12,197 bases of DNA from Thiobacillus sp. (GCA_024710445.1 JANJUT010000067.1:1-12197), one strand, 5' to 3'; counted from the first letter of the stretch, positions 1-7,640 are shown. The notes: generated from the sequence alone by a model not told the origin. Numbers and translations: made by a program.

Positions 1-102
1 GGCACCAGCCTGGTCATCGTTACCCACGACGTCGAACTGGCGCGCAGGATGAACAGGCAGTTGCGCCTGGTGGACGGTCGTCTTACTGCCCTTGAGGCCT
101 AG
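1..102 (+). CDS. lolD: ABC transporter ATP-binding protein, LolD-like (3' end only)
   Basis: Only the last 33 codons and the TAG stop are in the window. They read [16 protein letters not shown], then [15 protein letters not shown]. The VTHD segment is the switch (H-loop) histidine that follows the Walker B and D-loop in ABC ATPases, and the DGRL ending is the usual C-terminus of the LolD/MacB-type ATPase family. LolD drives LolCE, which releases lipoproteins from the inner membrane for transfer to LolA. The assignment to LolD rather than another short ABC ATPase (FtsE, MacB ATPase domain) rests on the RMxRQLxLxDGRL wording and is an inference, because the Walker A and signature motifs are outside the window. 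The stop codon lies inside the CTAG at the edge of the palindromic element that follows. Confidence 0.8.
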   Translation, partial: GTSLVIVTHDVELARRMNRQLRLVDGRLTALEA

Positions 103-130
103 GGCGTGTTAACACCAATTTCACGCCTGC

Positions 131-231
131 GACGGGGCCGATTCGGGATGCAGGCCGCGAAGCGAGGTGCGCCGCAGTGCGGGTACTGCAAGCGGCTCGC
201 GACAAAGGGATGCGCCCGAATCGACCCCGTC
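131..231. repeat. Left internal hairpin arm of the palindromic element
   Basis: Positions 131-147 pair with 215-231 with a single mismatch in 17 (the GACGGGG...GATTCGGG arm). Inside this arm, GCAGT at 174-178 pairs with ACTGC at 185-189 around a 6-nt loop, flanked by GCC/GGC pairing with a small bulge. The nesting means this half can fold independently of the terminal repeats. Confidence 0.7.
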
Positions 232-244
232 CCTTCGGGTTGCT

Positions 245-331
245 GCGAGAAAGCGCGTCTGCGGCGTTGTGCCGCTTGGCAAGGAATGACCCTTGCCGGC
301 ACGACACGCCTTGCATCCATCGCTTTCTCGC
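245..331. repeat. Right internal hairpin arm of the palindromic element
   Basis: GCGAGAAAGCG at 245-255 pairs perfectly with 321-331. Within it, GGCGTTGTGCC (263-273) pairs with 298-310 allowing a 2-nt bulge, and GGCAAGG (278-284) pairs perfectly with CCTTGCC (291-297) around a 6-nt loop. The three nested stems form one long imperfect hairpin. Confidence 0.7.
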
Positions 332-408
332 GACAACGCAGACGTGAAATTAGTGTGAACAGGCCCTAGCCTGGGCGGTACACGCCGGACGCCCCCAACA
401 GGCCCGCT

Positions 409-1539
409 TCAGCTGTAAATTTCTTCCACGGCAAAAATCCGCTGATGCTCACGCATGGCATAGCGATCGGTCATTCCCGCGATGTAGTCTGCCACGGCCC
501 GTGCACCTTCCAGCGATTCGCGCGCCTGATGCTCCGGTGGCAGCAAGCGCGCATCGCCCGCAAATGCTGTATACAGATCGCTGATGATGCGCCCTGCCTT
601 GGCACTCATGCGCGCCACCTTGTAGTGGCGATACAGATGACGATGCAGAAAGCGCTTCAGTTCACGATGCTCATCCAGCAATTCAGGACTGAATGCGGCC
701 AGCGGTGAAGCAACGCGAACCTCTGCCAGGCTCTGCACGCCGCTGCTTTCAACATTGGCCCGCGTGGTATTCACCAGATCGAGGACCAGCGTATTGATGA
801 TGCGGCGCACGGTTTCGGTGATCACGCGACGGCCATTCAATGTGGGATATTTGGCGCGTACTTCAGCGAGGTGACGGGCAAACAACTGCACTTCAGCCAG
901 CTGTTCCATATCAATCAAGCCAGAACGCAGGCCATCATCCACATCGTGATTGTTGTAGGCAATCTCGTCGGCCAGGTTGGTGATCTGTGCTTCCAGCGAG
1001 GGCTGCTGTTTCTGCAGGAAGCGCTCGCCTACTGCGCCCAGCTTTTCGGCATTGAGTTGCGAGCAATGCTTGAGTATGCCCTCGCGCGCTTCGAAGGTCA
1101 GGTTCAGGCCATCGAAATCAGCGTAGCGCTCCTCCAGCACATCCACCACGCGCAGGGACTGCAGATTGTGCTCAAAGCCGCCGTGCTCTTTCATGCAGGC
1201 ATTCAACGCATCCTGGCCGGCGTGGCCGAACGGCGTGTGGCCGAGATCGTGCGCCAGCGCCACGGCTTCGACCAGGTCTTCGTTCAGGCGCAGCATGCGG
1301 GCGATGGTGCGGCCGATCTGCGCCACTTCCAGGCTGTGGGTGAGACGGGTGCGAAACAGGTCGCCCTCATGGTTCACGAACACCTGGGTCTTGTATTCCA
1401 AACGCCGGAAAGCGGTGGAATGAATGATGCGGTCGCGATCGCGCTGGAACTCGGAACGTGGCGCGGCTGCCGGCTCCGGGTGCACGCGCCCGCGGCTTTG
1501 GCCGGAATGCGCTGCATAGTTGGCCAGGGTTTCCATCAT
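409..1539 (-). CDS. dgt: Deoxyguanosinetriphosphate triphosphohydrolase-like protein (HD domain)
   Basis: The 376-residue product is the usual length of the short dGTPase-like family (the E. coli Dgt is longer, about 505). It would hydrolyse dNTPs, classically dGTP, to the deoxynucleoside and triphosphate in the cytoplasm, and so affect dNTP pools. HD-domain metal ligands are visible: H68 in [11 protein letters not shown]97-D98 in [15 protein letters not shown], and D191 in [11 protein letters not shown]. The N-terminal [20 protein letters not shown] segment is typical of the family. The gene begins 7 nt after the aroB stop, so the two are very likely co-transcribed. Two adjacent ATGs (1539 and 1536) follow a GAGGA Shine-Dalgarno that overlaps the aroB stop; the second ATG has the more usual spacing. 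Substrate preference cannot be read from sequence. Confidence 0.93.
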   Translation of the reverse strand: MMETLANYAAHSGQSRGRVHPEPAAAPRSEFQRDRDRIIHSTAFRRLEYKTQVFVNHEGDLFRTRLTHSLEVAQIGRTIARMLRLNEDLVEAVALAHDLGHTPFGHAGQDALNACMKEHGGFEHNLQSLRVVDVLEERYADFDGLNLTFEAREGILKHCSQLNAEKLGAVGERFLQKQQPSLEAQITNLADEIAYNNHDVDDGLRSGLIDMEQLAEVQLFARHLAEVRAKYPTLNGRRVITETVRRIINTLVLDLVNTTRANVESSGVQSLAEVRVASPLAAFSPELLDEHRELKRFLHRHLYRHYKVARMSAKAGRIISDLYTAFAGDARLLPPEHQARESLEGARAVADYIAGMTDRYAMREHQRIFAVEEIYS

Positions 1540-1546
1540 CGCTTCC

Positions 1547-2626
1547 TCAGCGCGGCGCGGACAACACGCCGGTCAATACATCGGTCGGCACATCGGCGGT
1601 GATCACCGCTTCGCCCAGTTTCTTCAGCAGCACGAAACGCATTTTCCCGCCCTCGACTTTCTTGTCATGGCCCATGTAGTCGAGCCAGGCATCCACGCCC
1701 AGATCGGGCGCAACGTCTGGCAAGCCGGCCGCCCGGATCAGCGCGCGGGTGCGTGTCACGTCCGCCTCGGTGAGCCAGCCCATACGCTGCGAGGTTTGTA
1801 CCGCCATCACCATGCCCGCGCCGACCGCTTCGCCATGCAGCCAGTTACCGTAGCCCATGCCGGTTTCGATCGCATGACCGAAGGTATGGCCCAGATTGAG
1901 AATCGCCCGGATGCCGCCTTCGCGCTCATCCTGCGCGACCACCTGCGCCTTGATTTCGCACGAGCGGTAGATCGCGTGGGCGATCGCCGCGGGGTCGAGC
2001 GCGCGCAGTTTGTCCATGCTGGCTTCCAGCCAGGCAAGGAATTCGGCATCCCAGATCAGGCCGTATTTGATCACCTCGGCCAGACCCGCCGACAGTTCGC
2101 GCGGTGGCAGGGTCTTCAGCGTATCGGTATCGGCCAGCACCACCCTGGGCTGATAAAACGCGCCGATCATGTTCTTGCCGAGCGGATGATTGATCCCGGT
2201 CTTGCCGCCCACCGAGGAATCAACCTGCGACAGCAGCGTGGTGGGGATCTGGATAAAGGGCACGCCACGCTGATAGCTTGCCGCCGCGAATCCGGTCATG
2301 TCCCCGATCACGCCACCGCCCAATGCGACCAGCGTGGTCTTGCGTTCGGCACGCTGGGTCAGCAGCGCATCAAAGATCAGGTTCAGCGTTTCCCAGTTTT
2401 TATAGGCCTCGCCATCCGGCAGCACCACCGGGAAGACATCCACGCCGACAGACTGTAAGGTTTCCGTCAGGCGATCAAGGTACAACGGCGCCACGGTGGT
2501 GTTGGTTACGATCACCGCACGCTTTTGCGCCAGATGCGGTGCCAGCAAATCGGCGCGACTCAGCAGGTCTGCGCCAATATGAATCGGGTAGGAACGGTCG
2601 CCGAGGTCGACGCTGAGGGTTTGCAT
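1547..2626 (-). CDS. aroB: 3-dehydroquinate synthase
   Basis: The enzyme converts DAHP to 3-dehydroquinate, the second step of the shikimate pathway, using NAD+ and a divalent metal in the cytoplasm. The 359-residue product has the family length. Visible motifs are the NAD-binding [11 protein letters not shown] (103-113), [19 protein letters not shown] (128-146), and the metal ligands E184 (LAEVIKYG), H247 (LNLGHTFGH) and H264 (WLHGEAV). The reading frame is open upstream to an ATG at 2692, but [15 protein letters not shown] is where family similarity normally begins, so the ATG at 2626 is preferred. No strong Shine-Dalgarno precedes it. In many betaproteobacteria aroB follows aroK; here aroB is the first gene of its unit, directly divergent from a glycan locus. 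Confidence 0.95.
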   Translation of the reverse strand: MQTLSVDLGDRSYPIHIGADLLSRADLLAPHLAQKRAVIVTNTTVAPLYLDRLTETLQSVGVDVFPVVLPDGEAYKNWETLNLIFDALLTQRAERKTTLVALGGGVIGDMTGFAAASYQRGVPFIQIPTTLLSQVDSSVGGKTGINHPLGKNMIGAFYQPRVVLADTDTLKTLPPRELSAGLAEVIKYGLIWDAEFLAWLEASMDKLRALDPAAIAHAIYRSCEIKAQVVAQDEREGGIRAILNLGHTFGHAIETGMGYGNWLHGEAVGAGMVMAVQTSQRMGWLTEADVTRTRALIRAAGLPDVAPDLGVDAWLDYMGHDKKVEGGKMRFVLLKKLGEAVITADVPTDVLTGVLSAPR

Positions 2627-2660
2627 ACAGACGGAACAGGCAGATAAGGGAAGATAGCGC

Positions 2661-2666
2661 ATTGTA
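2661..2666 (-). promoter_or_regulatory. Putative -10 box for aroB-dgt
   Basis: On the minus strand the sequence GCTACAATGCG contains TACAAT, a good sigma-70 -10 hexamer. It would start transcription near 2654 and give a leader of roughly 28 nt before the aroB ATG at 2626. The -35 region at the expected distance (GAACAC or GGAACA) is poor, so this is a tentative call. Confidence 0.4.
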
Positions 2667-2730
2667 GCAATGGTCGCAGGCTGGTGTTCCACTCAATACC
2701 TGCTGCAACGCACCGCAAGCCGACTCCGCT

Positions 2731-2736
2731 TACAAT
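2731..2736 (+). promoter_or_regulatory. Putative -10 box for the glycan block
   Basis: GCTTACAATCCGG contains TACAAT, the same style of -10 box as on the opposite strand for aroB. The ATG at 2746 begins 10 nt after the hexamer ends, so an initiation site about 7 nt downstream would leave almost no untranslated leader. No good -35 hexamer is visible at 16-18 nt upstream. Confidence 0.4.
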
Positions 2737-2745
2737 CCGGTGACC

Positions 2746-3855
2746 ATGCCCAACAATGTCCTGCTGGTTACACCGGCTTCTCCATTAGCCCCCCAGTCCG
2801 GCGCACAGCAGCGCACCGCTTTGCTGCATGCCGCGCTACAAGCCCAGGGGGAAGTGGATGTATTGCTGCTTGAGCCCACCCCGGGCGCCAGTCGTTTGAT
2901 TTCGCCTGAGCCAGGGATCCATGCGCACGCTCTCTGGCATCAGCGTCCTTTCGGCATCAGCAAATTTCAACCGGATCCCGTACTCAATCATGTCCTGAAG
3001 GCAAACGGCATTGATCTGGAAAAATATCAGATCATCGTCAGCCGTTACCTCAACCCCATCAGCAAACTACTTATCCCACCCGGCGTGCGCACCGTGGTCG
3101 ACCTGGACGACTGGGACTACCATTACGCGTCCGACACGCTGGCGTCACGTCTCAAGTCCACTTATGCCGCCAGACTGGCCCAAAAGCAACTCAAGCGATT
3201 TGATGCCTTTTTCTTCATTAGCTCGCGCGACCAGACTCACCATTCCGAGCTACGTTCAGTCATCCTGCCCAACATCCCGTTCAATCCGCCCGCCCAGCCT
3301 TTTCCTCAAACCGACAGCGCCACACTGCTGTTCGTCGGCTCACTCTGGTATGCACCCAATCGCGAGGGTATAGACCGCTTTCTGCAGCGTAGCTGGCCCA
3401 CCATCAAGGCAACCCTGCCGCAAGCCCGGCTGCTGCTTGCGGGTGCCGCCCCGCCCGCCATGCGGCAGGCCTGGGAATGCCATCCCGGTGTTTCTGCCCC
3501 GGGATATGTTGATGATCTGTGCGATGCCTATCGCAACGTGGCGCTCACCATTGCCCCGATCCATTCCGGTGGCGGCTCCAACATCAAGATCCTTGAATCC
3601 CTGGCCCATGGCCGGGTATGCGTAACCACGCCACGCTGTGCAGACGCCTTCAAATCCGGCTTGAGCAATGCCGGGTTGGGCGTTGCCCAGGATGATGCAG
3701 CCTTTTCCAAACGATGCATTGACTGGCTGAACGACATCGACAGCAGACGGAGCGAAGCGGAAAAAGGGCAGGCTCTCATTGAGCGGCACTACACGCGTGA
3801 CCTGTTTGTTGATCGGGTTGTACAACTGGTGCGGCCCCTATGCTCTCCCCATTGA
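2746..3855 (+). CDS. Glycosyltransferase, GT4-type (GT-B fold)
   Basis: The 369-residue product fits a cytoplasmic GT-B retaining glycosyltransferase that transfers a nucleotide-activated sugar to a lipid-linked glycan. The N-terminal half starts with VLLVTPASPLAPQSGAQQRT, the usual glycine/serine loop after the first strand. A linker strand LLFVGSLWYAPNREGIDRFL opens the second Rossmann domain. The donor-binding segment SGGGSNIKILESLAHGR (about 274-290) matches the GT4 signature, with the glutamate of the E-x7-E type site. Family similarity is clear; donor and linkage are not predictable. The start could be GTG 2740 or ATG 2746; the ATG is preferred because a -10-like box ends at 2736. It is the first gene of the plus-strand glycan block and ends 7 nt before the pyruvyl transferase. 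Confidence 0.85.
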   Translation: MPNNVLLVTPASPLAPQSGAQQRTALLHAALQAQGEVDVLLLEPTPGASRLISPEPGIHAHALWHQRPFGISKFQPDPVLNHVLKANGIDLEKYQIIVSRYLNPISKLLIPPGVRTVVDLDDWDYHYASDTLASRLKSTYAARLAQKQLKRFDAFFFISSRDQTHHSELRSVILPNIPFNPPAQPFPQTDSATLLFVGSLWYAPNREGIDRFLQRSWPTIKATLPQARLLLAGAAPPAMRQAWECHPGVSAPGYVDDLCDAYRNVALTIAPIHSGGGSNIKILESLAHGRVCVTTPRCADAFKSGLSNAGLGVAQDDAAFSKRCIDWLNDIDSRRSEAEKGQALIERHYTRDLFVDRVVQLVRPLCSPH

Positions 3856-3862
3856 TTGCACC

Positions 3863-5125
3863 ATGACCATCAAACAATACCTGGTCGATGAAGCCATCAC
3901 GGCCCGCAACCGCTTCGAAGCAAGCTGGCCGCTACGCCGATTGCGTGGGTCCGCCATTGCCGGCGTTCCTGATACGCCTACCCGCTTTGCGATCATTCCC
4001 GCCGACATGGGCAATGCGATTGGATCCATGGGTGACCTGGCCATGTTCACCGGGTTGCTGCAATCGCTACGCACGCACAATCCAGACGCCACATTCACCA
4101 TCATCGGCACGCGAAACCACAACCTTGCCGTGCCGGGAATTGGAGAAATTCCGGTGGTGGCCGCCTGGGTTGGCAAGGCAGGCAGTATCGCCTTCGACAG
4201 CGTCATTCGACAAAATCATGCCCTGTTTGTAATGGGCGCCGACATTCTGGACGGAAAATATGGTGCGGCCCTGGTGGCGCGCATCGTTGATTACTGCAAT
4301 CACAGCGTACTGCTTGGCATTCCGGCCACCACGCTGGGATTCAGTTTTAACAGTCACCCACGCAGTCCGGCGATTCACGCCCTGTCCAGATTGCATCCCG
4401 GGGTAACCGTCAATGTACGGGACCAGCTCTCACTTGATCGCTTCCAACAGGCCACAGGCATTCCGGCCACCTTGTGTGCGGACAGCGCCTTTCTGATGCC
4501 CCCTGCTACCGCACCCGAACCCGAGGCCGAAGCCTGGATAAGCAGCATGCGCGAAACAGGCCGAAGCCCGGTTGGCGTCAACCTGAACGCCCACGCCCTG
4601 CTACCTGCCCTCTCAAAGCTTGGAATGGATGCGCTCATCGCCCATCTGGCCCGGCAACTCCGGATTGCAGGAGAAACCAGCAAACTGGCATTCATGCTGA
4701 TCCCTCATGACCTCAAACCACAGTCGGGTGACATGGCCATGCTCCAGGCACTCGAAAAACAGTTGCGGCACAATGCCTTTCCACACGTCCGCTATACCCT
4801 GATCAATCGCCCTGACGCAATCAAACGCGTGACCGGCCTGCTGGATCTTGTCATCACCGGCCGCATGCATTTGGCTATCGCCTCCCTCGGCAGCGGGACA
4901 CCAACCCTGTCTATCACTTACCAGGATAAGTTCGAGGGGCTATACCAGCACTTTGGCCTGCCGATCGAGCACACGATTACGCCCATGCAATGCCTGGGCG
5001 ATGCGCTTTCGATCAGGATTGGATGTGCGCACGCGCAAAGGCACGACCTTCGCAAGCGCATATGCGCCAGCCTGCCACGGGTCATGACGCTCGCCTCGCG
5101 AAACCTTGTCATGGCCCGCAGCTGA
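3863..5125 (+). CDS. Polysaccharide pyruvyl transferase family protein
   Basis: The 420-residue product matches the polysaccharide pyruvyl transferase family (CsaB/WcaK-like, PF04230). Its members add a pyruvate ketal from phosphoenolpyruvate to a sugar of a glycan intermediate. Characteristic parts are the N-terminal DMGNAIGSMGDLAM loop (48-61), the middle VNVRDQLSLDRFQQATG segment that in this family carries the 'RD..S...L' motif, CADSAFLMPP, and the C-terminal GRMHLAIASLGSGTPTLSI (from residue 333) followed by YQDKFEGLYQHFGLP. The frame is open upstream to 3779, inside the previous gene, but ATG 3863 lies 7 nt after that gene's stop and gives a normal start. There is no obvious Shine-Dalgarno, suggesting translational coupling. 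The acceptor sugar is unknown. Confidence 0.88.
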   Translation: MTIKQYLVDEAITARNRFEASWPLRRLRGSAIAGVPDTPTRFAIIPADMGNAIGSMGDLAMFTGLLQSLRTHNPDATFTIIGTRNHNLAVPGIGEIPVVAAWVGKAGSIAFDSVIRQNHALFVMGADILDGKYGAALVARIVDYCNHSVLLGIPATTLGFSFNSHPRSPAIHALSRLHPGVTVNVRDQLSLDRFQQATGIPATLCADSAFLMPPATAPEPEAEAWISSMRETGRSPVGVNLNAHALLPALSKLGMDALIAHLARQLRIAGETSKLAFMLIPHDLKPQSGDMAMLQALEKQLRHNAFPHVRYTLINRPDAIKRVTGLLDLVITGRMHLAIASLGSGTPTLSITYQDKFEGLYQHFGLPIEHTITPMQCLGDALSIRIGCAHAQRHDLRKRICASLPRVMTLASRNLVMARS

Positions 5126-5162
5126 CGCAAGCGTCACAGGCAATCACAAAAAAGGGAAACGG

Positions 5163-6365
5163 ATGTTCATCCGCAATATTCAGGAAAAACATGAAAACGG
5201 CCAGTATCGGATACAGGCCGAGGTGGAATTTGAAGTCACCGCTGCACGGGAAATGATCTTTTTCTCCGTCACCGCCGAACAGGCCGGCTGGATCCGTCCC
5301 GAGCCCAATGCGTTCATGGTGGGAACGGCCATGGCCGCCATGTGGAACAAGGAAACCCGGCTGGAGGTTGAAGGTGGCGTAGATCCGCAGCTCAGCGCCC
5401 GCCTGAAGATGGCGATGCGGCTGCTGTCACATTGGCATAAAAGTCCGTTACAGCCGGTCAGCATCCAGGCGCCCACCGCCGCGCATCCGATGCCGGCCAC
5501 CACGCTATCAACCACCGCACTGTTTCTATCAGGGGGCGTGGACTCCCTGGCAGCCCTGTATTGGAATACGCGCCAATACCCGATGGGCGACCCAAGAAGA
5601 GTGGGCGTGGCCTTTTTCGTTCACGGCCTGGATGTGGGCGATCCAAACAAACAGGATCGACCTGACATATGGGCACTCGGAGTCCGGAAGCTTTCCGGAC
5701 TCTGTCAGGAACTGGGCGTGGAACTGGTTCCCATAAGAGTCAACCTGAGAAATCTGGCCAGGAGCTGGTACTTTTATGCGGAATGGCAGTTTGCCTCCCT
5801 GCTTGCCGCCATCGCCCATGCGGCCAGTTCGCGCATCCACCGCTGCATCATCGCCCCGGATAACGCCCTGGAATATACCGAGCACCCTCATGGATCTCAC
5901 CCCTGGCTGAACAGCTATTTTGGTGCCGATTTCCTGGATGTCATCACGGGCGACATGGAACAATTCAGCCGGCTGGAAAAAATAGCCCTCTTGTCAAAAT
6001 GGCCTGGTGCGCTGGATGCGCTCAGAGTGTGCTGGGATACAGGCGCCATCCCCGAAAACCATCTGAATTGCGGATGCTGTGCAAAATGCGTTCGCACCAT
6101 GCTTGAATTTCTGGTTTGCGGTCAACTCGCGCATTCAAAGGCATTCCCGGAGAATGAGGTGACGCCCGACATGCTGAAACCCATGCATATCCGGTCAAAT
6201 GTGGAAGTGGAATATTTTGTCGAGTTGCTGTCCCCACTCGAAAAAACAGGGCGCCAGGATCTGGCGGCCATCATCAAACGAAAACTTTGGCTGTTTCAGA
6301 CCGAGCGCATGCTTGGCCTGCATCATCTGCGGCCCATCGCTAAAAAACTGCTCGGCCGGAACTGA
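5163..6365 (+). CDS. QueC-like PP-loop ATP pyrophosphatase of unknown substrate
   Basis: The 400-residue product has two parts. Residues 1 to about 115 form a strand-rich region with no family I recognise. From residue 119 there is an N-type ATP pyrophosphatase domain: ALFLSGGVDSLAAL places the SGGxDS PP-loop at 123-128, followed by FFVHGLDVGD (151-160). Near the end, C290, C303, C306 and C309 (within NCGCCAKC) form C-x12-C-x2-C-x2-C, resembling the structural zinc site of QueC/ExsB. Such enzymes adenylate a substrate with ATP; QueC itself turns a carboxylate into an amide and then a nitrile. No queuosine gene is nearby, and the neighbours are glycan genes, so a carboxylate amidation or similar tailoring step is plausible but inferred. 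An AAGGGA Shine-Dalgarno at 5152-5157 supports this start. Confidence 0.75.
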   Translation: MFIRNIQEKHENGQYRIQAEVEFEVTAAREMIFFSVTAEQAGWIRPEPNAFMVGTAMAAMWNKETRLEVEGGVDPQLSARLKMAMRLLSHWHKSPLQPVSIQAPTAAHPMPATTLSTTALFLSGGVDSLAALYWNTRQYPMGDPRRVGVAFFVHGLDVGDPNKQDRPDIWALGVRKLSGLCQELGVELVPIRVNLRNLARSWYFYAEWQFASLLAAIAHAASSRIHRCIIAPDNALEYTEHPHGSHPWLNSYFGADFLDVITGDMEQFSRLEKIALLSKWPGALDALRVCWDTGAIPENHLNCGCCAKCVRTMLEFLVCGQLAHSKAFPENEVTPDMLKPMHIRSNVEVEYFVELLSPLEKTGRQDLAAIIKRKLWLFQTERMLGLHHLRPIAKKLLGRN

Positions 6366-6636
6366 CCGACCCCAGCCATCACACCATGCTGATCGTGTTC
6401 ATCGACACACAGCCAAGAAAACGTTGATGCCAACCGCAAGCGCGCCACTACTGAACTTGAAGCAGGCAGCCATACTTATAAGATTCCAGACGCATGGCGG
6501 GCACACTGAGTCTGGCACAAGCTCGACAAATAACGTACCGTTCATCAATCGACCGGCGTAACCACGTGAAGGCCTCGATTCCATTTCAACTTATCCGCTT
6601 GGTCAGCGTTCTCATGCCTATGAGGAAACGTCACGC
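6366..6636. other. Intergenic gap within the glycan block
   Basis: This 271-nt stretch separates two tightly packed groups of glycan genes. It has no reading frame with family features; the short frames crossing it continue out of the PP-loop gene in the wrong frame. CCAGAC (6486-6491) and GTCTGG (6510-6515) could form a weak 6-bp stem with an 18-nt loop. CATACTTATAAG near 6470-6482 looks like a -10 box but its upstream TTGAAG is too close (14 nt). A promoter for the methyltransferase may lie here, unproven. Confidence 0.4.
6622..6626 (+). promoter_or_regulatory. Shine-Dalgarno deciding the methyltransferase start
   Basis: GAGGA at 6622-6626 lies 10 nt before ATG 6637. The alternative in-frame ATG at 6667 has no purine-rich stretch at a suitable distance, so 6637 is preferred. 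It is one of only a few clear ribosome binding sites among the glycan genes here. Confidence 0.6.
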
Positions 6637-7638
6637 ATGCGTTATCAAGTAGCGGATGGCAACAGCATGCAAACAGGTCAGCCCAGGAGCGCCGAGACGG
6701 ACTTGTCATGCCCGGATTGTTCTTCAACCCGCCTATGCCGGGTCGGCAGCATTCCGGATGCATTTGAGTTTGCCGGGCGAATGCTCGGCTCTCCGCTTGC
6801 GGGTGGCAGTCTGTACCGCTGCAACAACTGCAGTTTGCACTGGCGCCATCCACAACCGGGCAAAGCCAAACTGGATGCGCTCTATCGCCAGGGCAATGCT
6901 GATTCATGGCAGGACAATCCTGGAAAACGCCTGGACTGGCAATTAGGGACCGCACTCATCCGAAAGATGAAAAACGCTGCGTCAGTTCTGGACGTAGGGT
7001 GTTTTGACGGGCGCTTTCTGGAATACCTGGGGCAGCCCTACCTCCGTGCCGGGATCGAGGTACACCCGCTCGCGGCAAAGCACGCAGCGGAAAAGGGTAT
7101 CCAGATTGTCGGGCATGACTTTTCCGCCCTGGATACGCTCACCGTCCCGTTTGATGTCGTTGTGGCACTGGACGTCATTGAACACGTCAGCAATCCCCGT
7201 GAATTGCTGGCCTCCCTGGTCAAGGCGACCCGGCCGGGCGGGCTGGTTATCGTATCCACGGGTAATACGGCTGCGTGGTCATGGCGCCTGATGGGAGGCA
7301 TGTATTGGTATTGCAGCATTGCGGAACATCTCGCCTTCATCAATCCCGACTGGTGCACACGCACCGCAGCAAAGATGGGGCTCGAAATCGAGCAGATCAG
7401 CACCTTCAGCCACGAACCCACGAAAATGCTGGGATCAGCCATTCAGGCCAGCGCCAATATTTTTTATCACTACTTGCCCGATTTGGCGTACAAGATCCGC
7501 TGTCTGGACGCACGCCTCAAAGGAGAGGCACGCCGCCCTTCCTTTAAAACACCACCCCATTGGCGCTCGGCAAAGGATCATTTTCTGGTTGCCTTTCGCG
7601 TGCCAAACTCATCTCATCAAGCCAGCCTATCCGGATAG
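6637..7638 (+). CDS. Class I SAM-dependent methyltransferase with N-terminal zinc ribbon
   Basis: The 333-residue product begins with a CxxC pair at C25/C28 and a second at C62/C65, a zinc-ribbon arrangement. A Rossmann methyltransferase domain follows. Motif I is VLDVGCFDGRFLEYL (from 117), the acidic end of strand 2 is GIEVHPLAAKHA, and VVVALDVIEHVSNPRELL is the typical motif seen in Methyltransf_23/11 proteins. The last third (AEHLAFINPDWCTRTAAKMG onward) is the usual C-terminal extension of this type, where the 'H..F' segment helps form the active site. Zinc-ribbon methyltransferases of this shape are common in sugar-modification and surface-glycan loci (TylF/NovU-like C-methyltransferases also have N-terminal zinc sites). 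Here it would methylate a nucleotide sugar or glycan end; the target is not predictable. It ends 2 nt before the next gene. Confidence 0.85.
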   Translation: MRYQVADGNSMQTGQPRSAETDLSCPDCSSTRLCRVGSIPDAFEFAGRMLGSPLAGGSLYRCNNCSLHWRHPQPGKAKLDALYRQGNADSWQDNPGKRLDWQLGTALIRKMKNAASVLDVGCFDGRFLEYLGQPYLRAGIEVHPLAAKHAAEKGIQIVGHDFSALDTLTVPFDVVVALDVIEHVSNPRELLASLVKATRPGGLVIVSTGNTAAWSWRLMGGMYWYCSIAEHLAFINPDWCTRTAAKMGLEIEQISTFSHEPTKMLGSAIQASANIFYHYLPDLAYKIRCLDARLKGEARRPSFKTPPHWRSAKDHFLVAFRVPNSSHQASLSG

Positions 7639-7640
7639 TC

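Larger units (their letters stand above)
99..369. mobile_element. MITE-like palindromic intergenic element
   Basis: A 271-bp segment between the convergent lolD and dgt genes is bounded by inverted repeats. Positions 99-131 match the reverse complement of 337-369 at 29 of 33 bases. The outermost four bases at each end are CTAG (99-102 and 366-369), which could be a target-site duplication; because CTAG is its own reverse complement, it could equally be the tip of the repeat. The interior folds into two further self-complementary arms (131-231 and 245-331). No credible protein is encoded: the short reading frames here have no family features and lie on opposite strands over the same palindrome. 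It may be a non-autonomous transposable element or a large REP-like repeat. By position it could also act as a bidirectional terminator for lolD and dgt. Confidence 0.7.

Noticed and set aside
106..369. Small open frames on both strands inside the palindromic element
   Set aside because: They arise from the same self-complementary DNA, have no ribosome binding site or family features, and overlap each other on opposite strands.
871..2458. Long plus-strand open frames of 243 and 312 codons opposite dgt and aroB
   Set aside because: They lie antisense to two well-conserved genes with intact catalytic motifs. Their sequences are rich in His, Gln, Arg and Ala with no family features, as expected for mirrors of GC-rich coding DNA.
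6386..6427. Short frame MLIVFIDTQPRKR after the PP-loop gene
   Set aside because: Thirteen codons with no ribosome binding site and no match I can support; probably chance.
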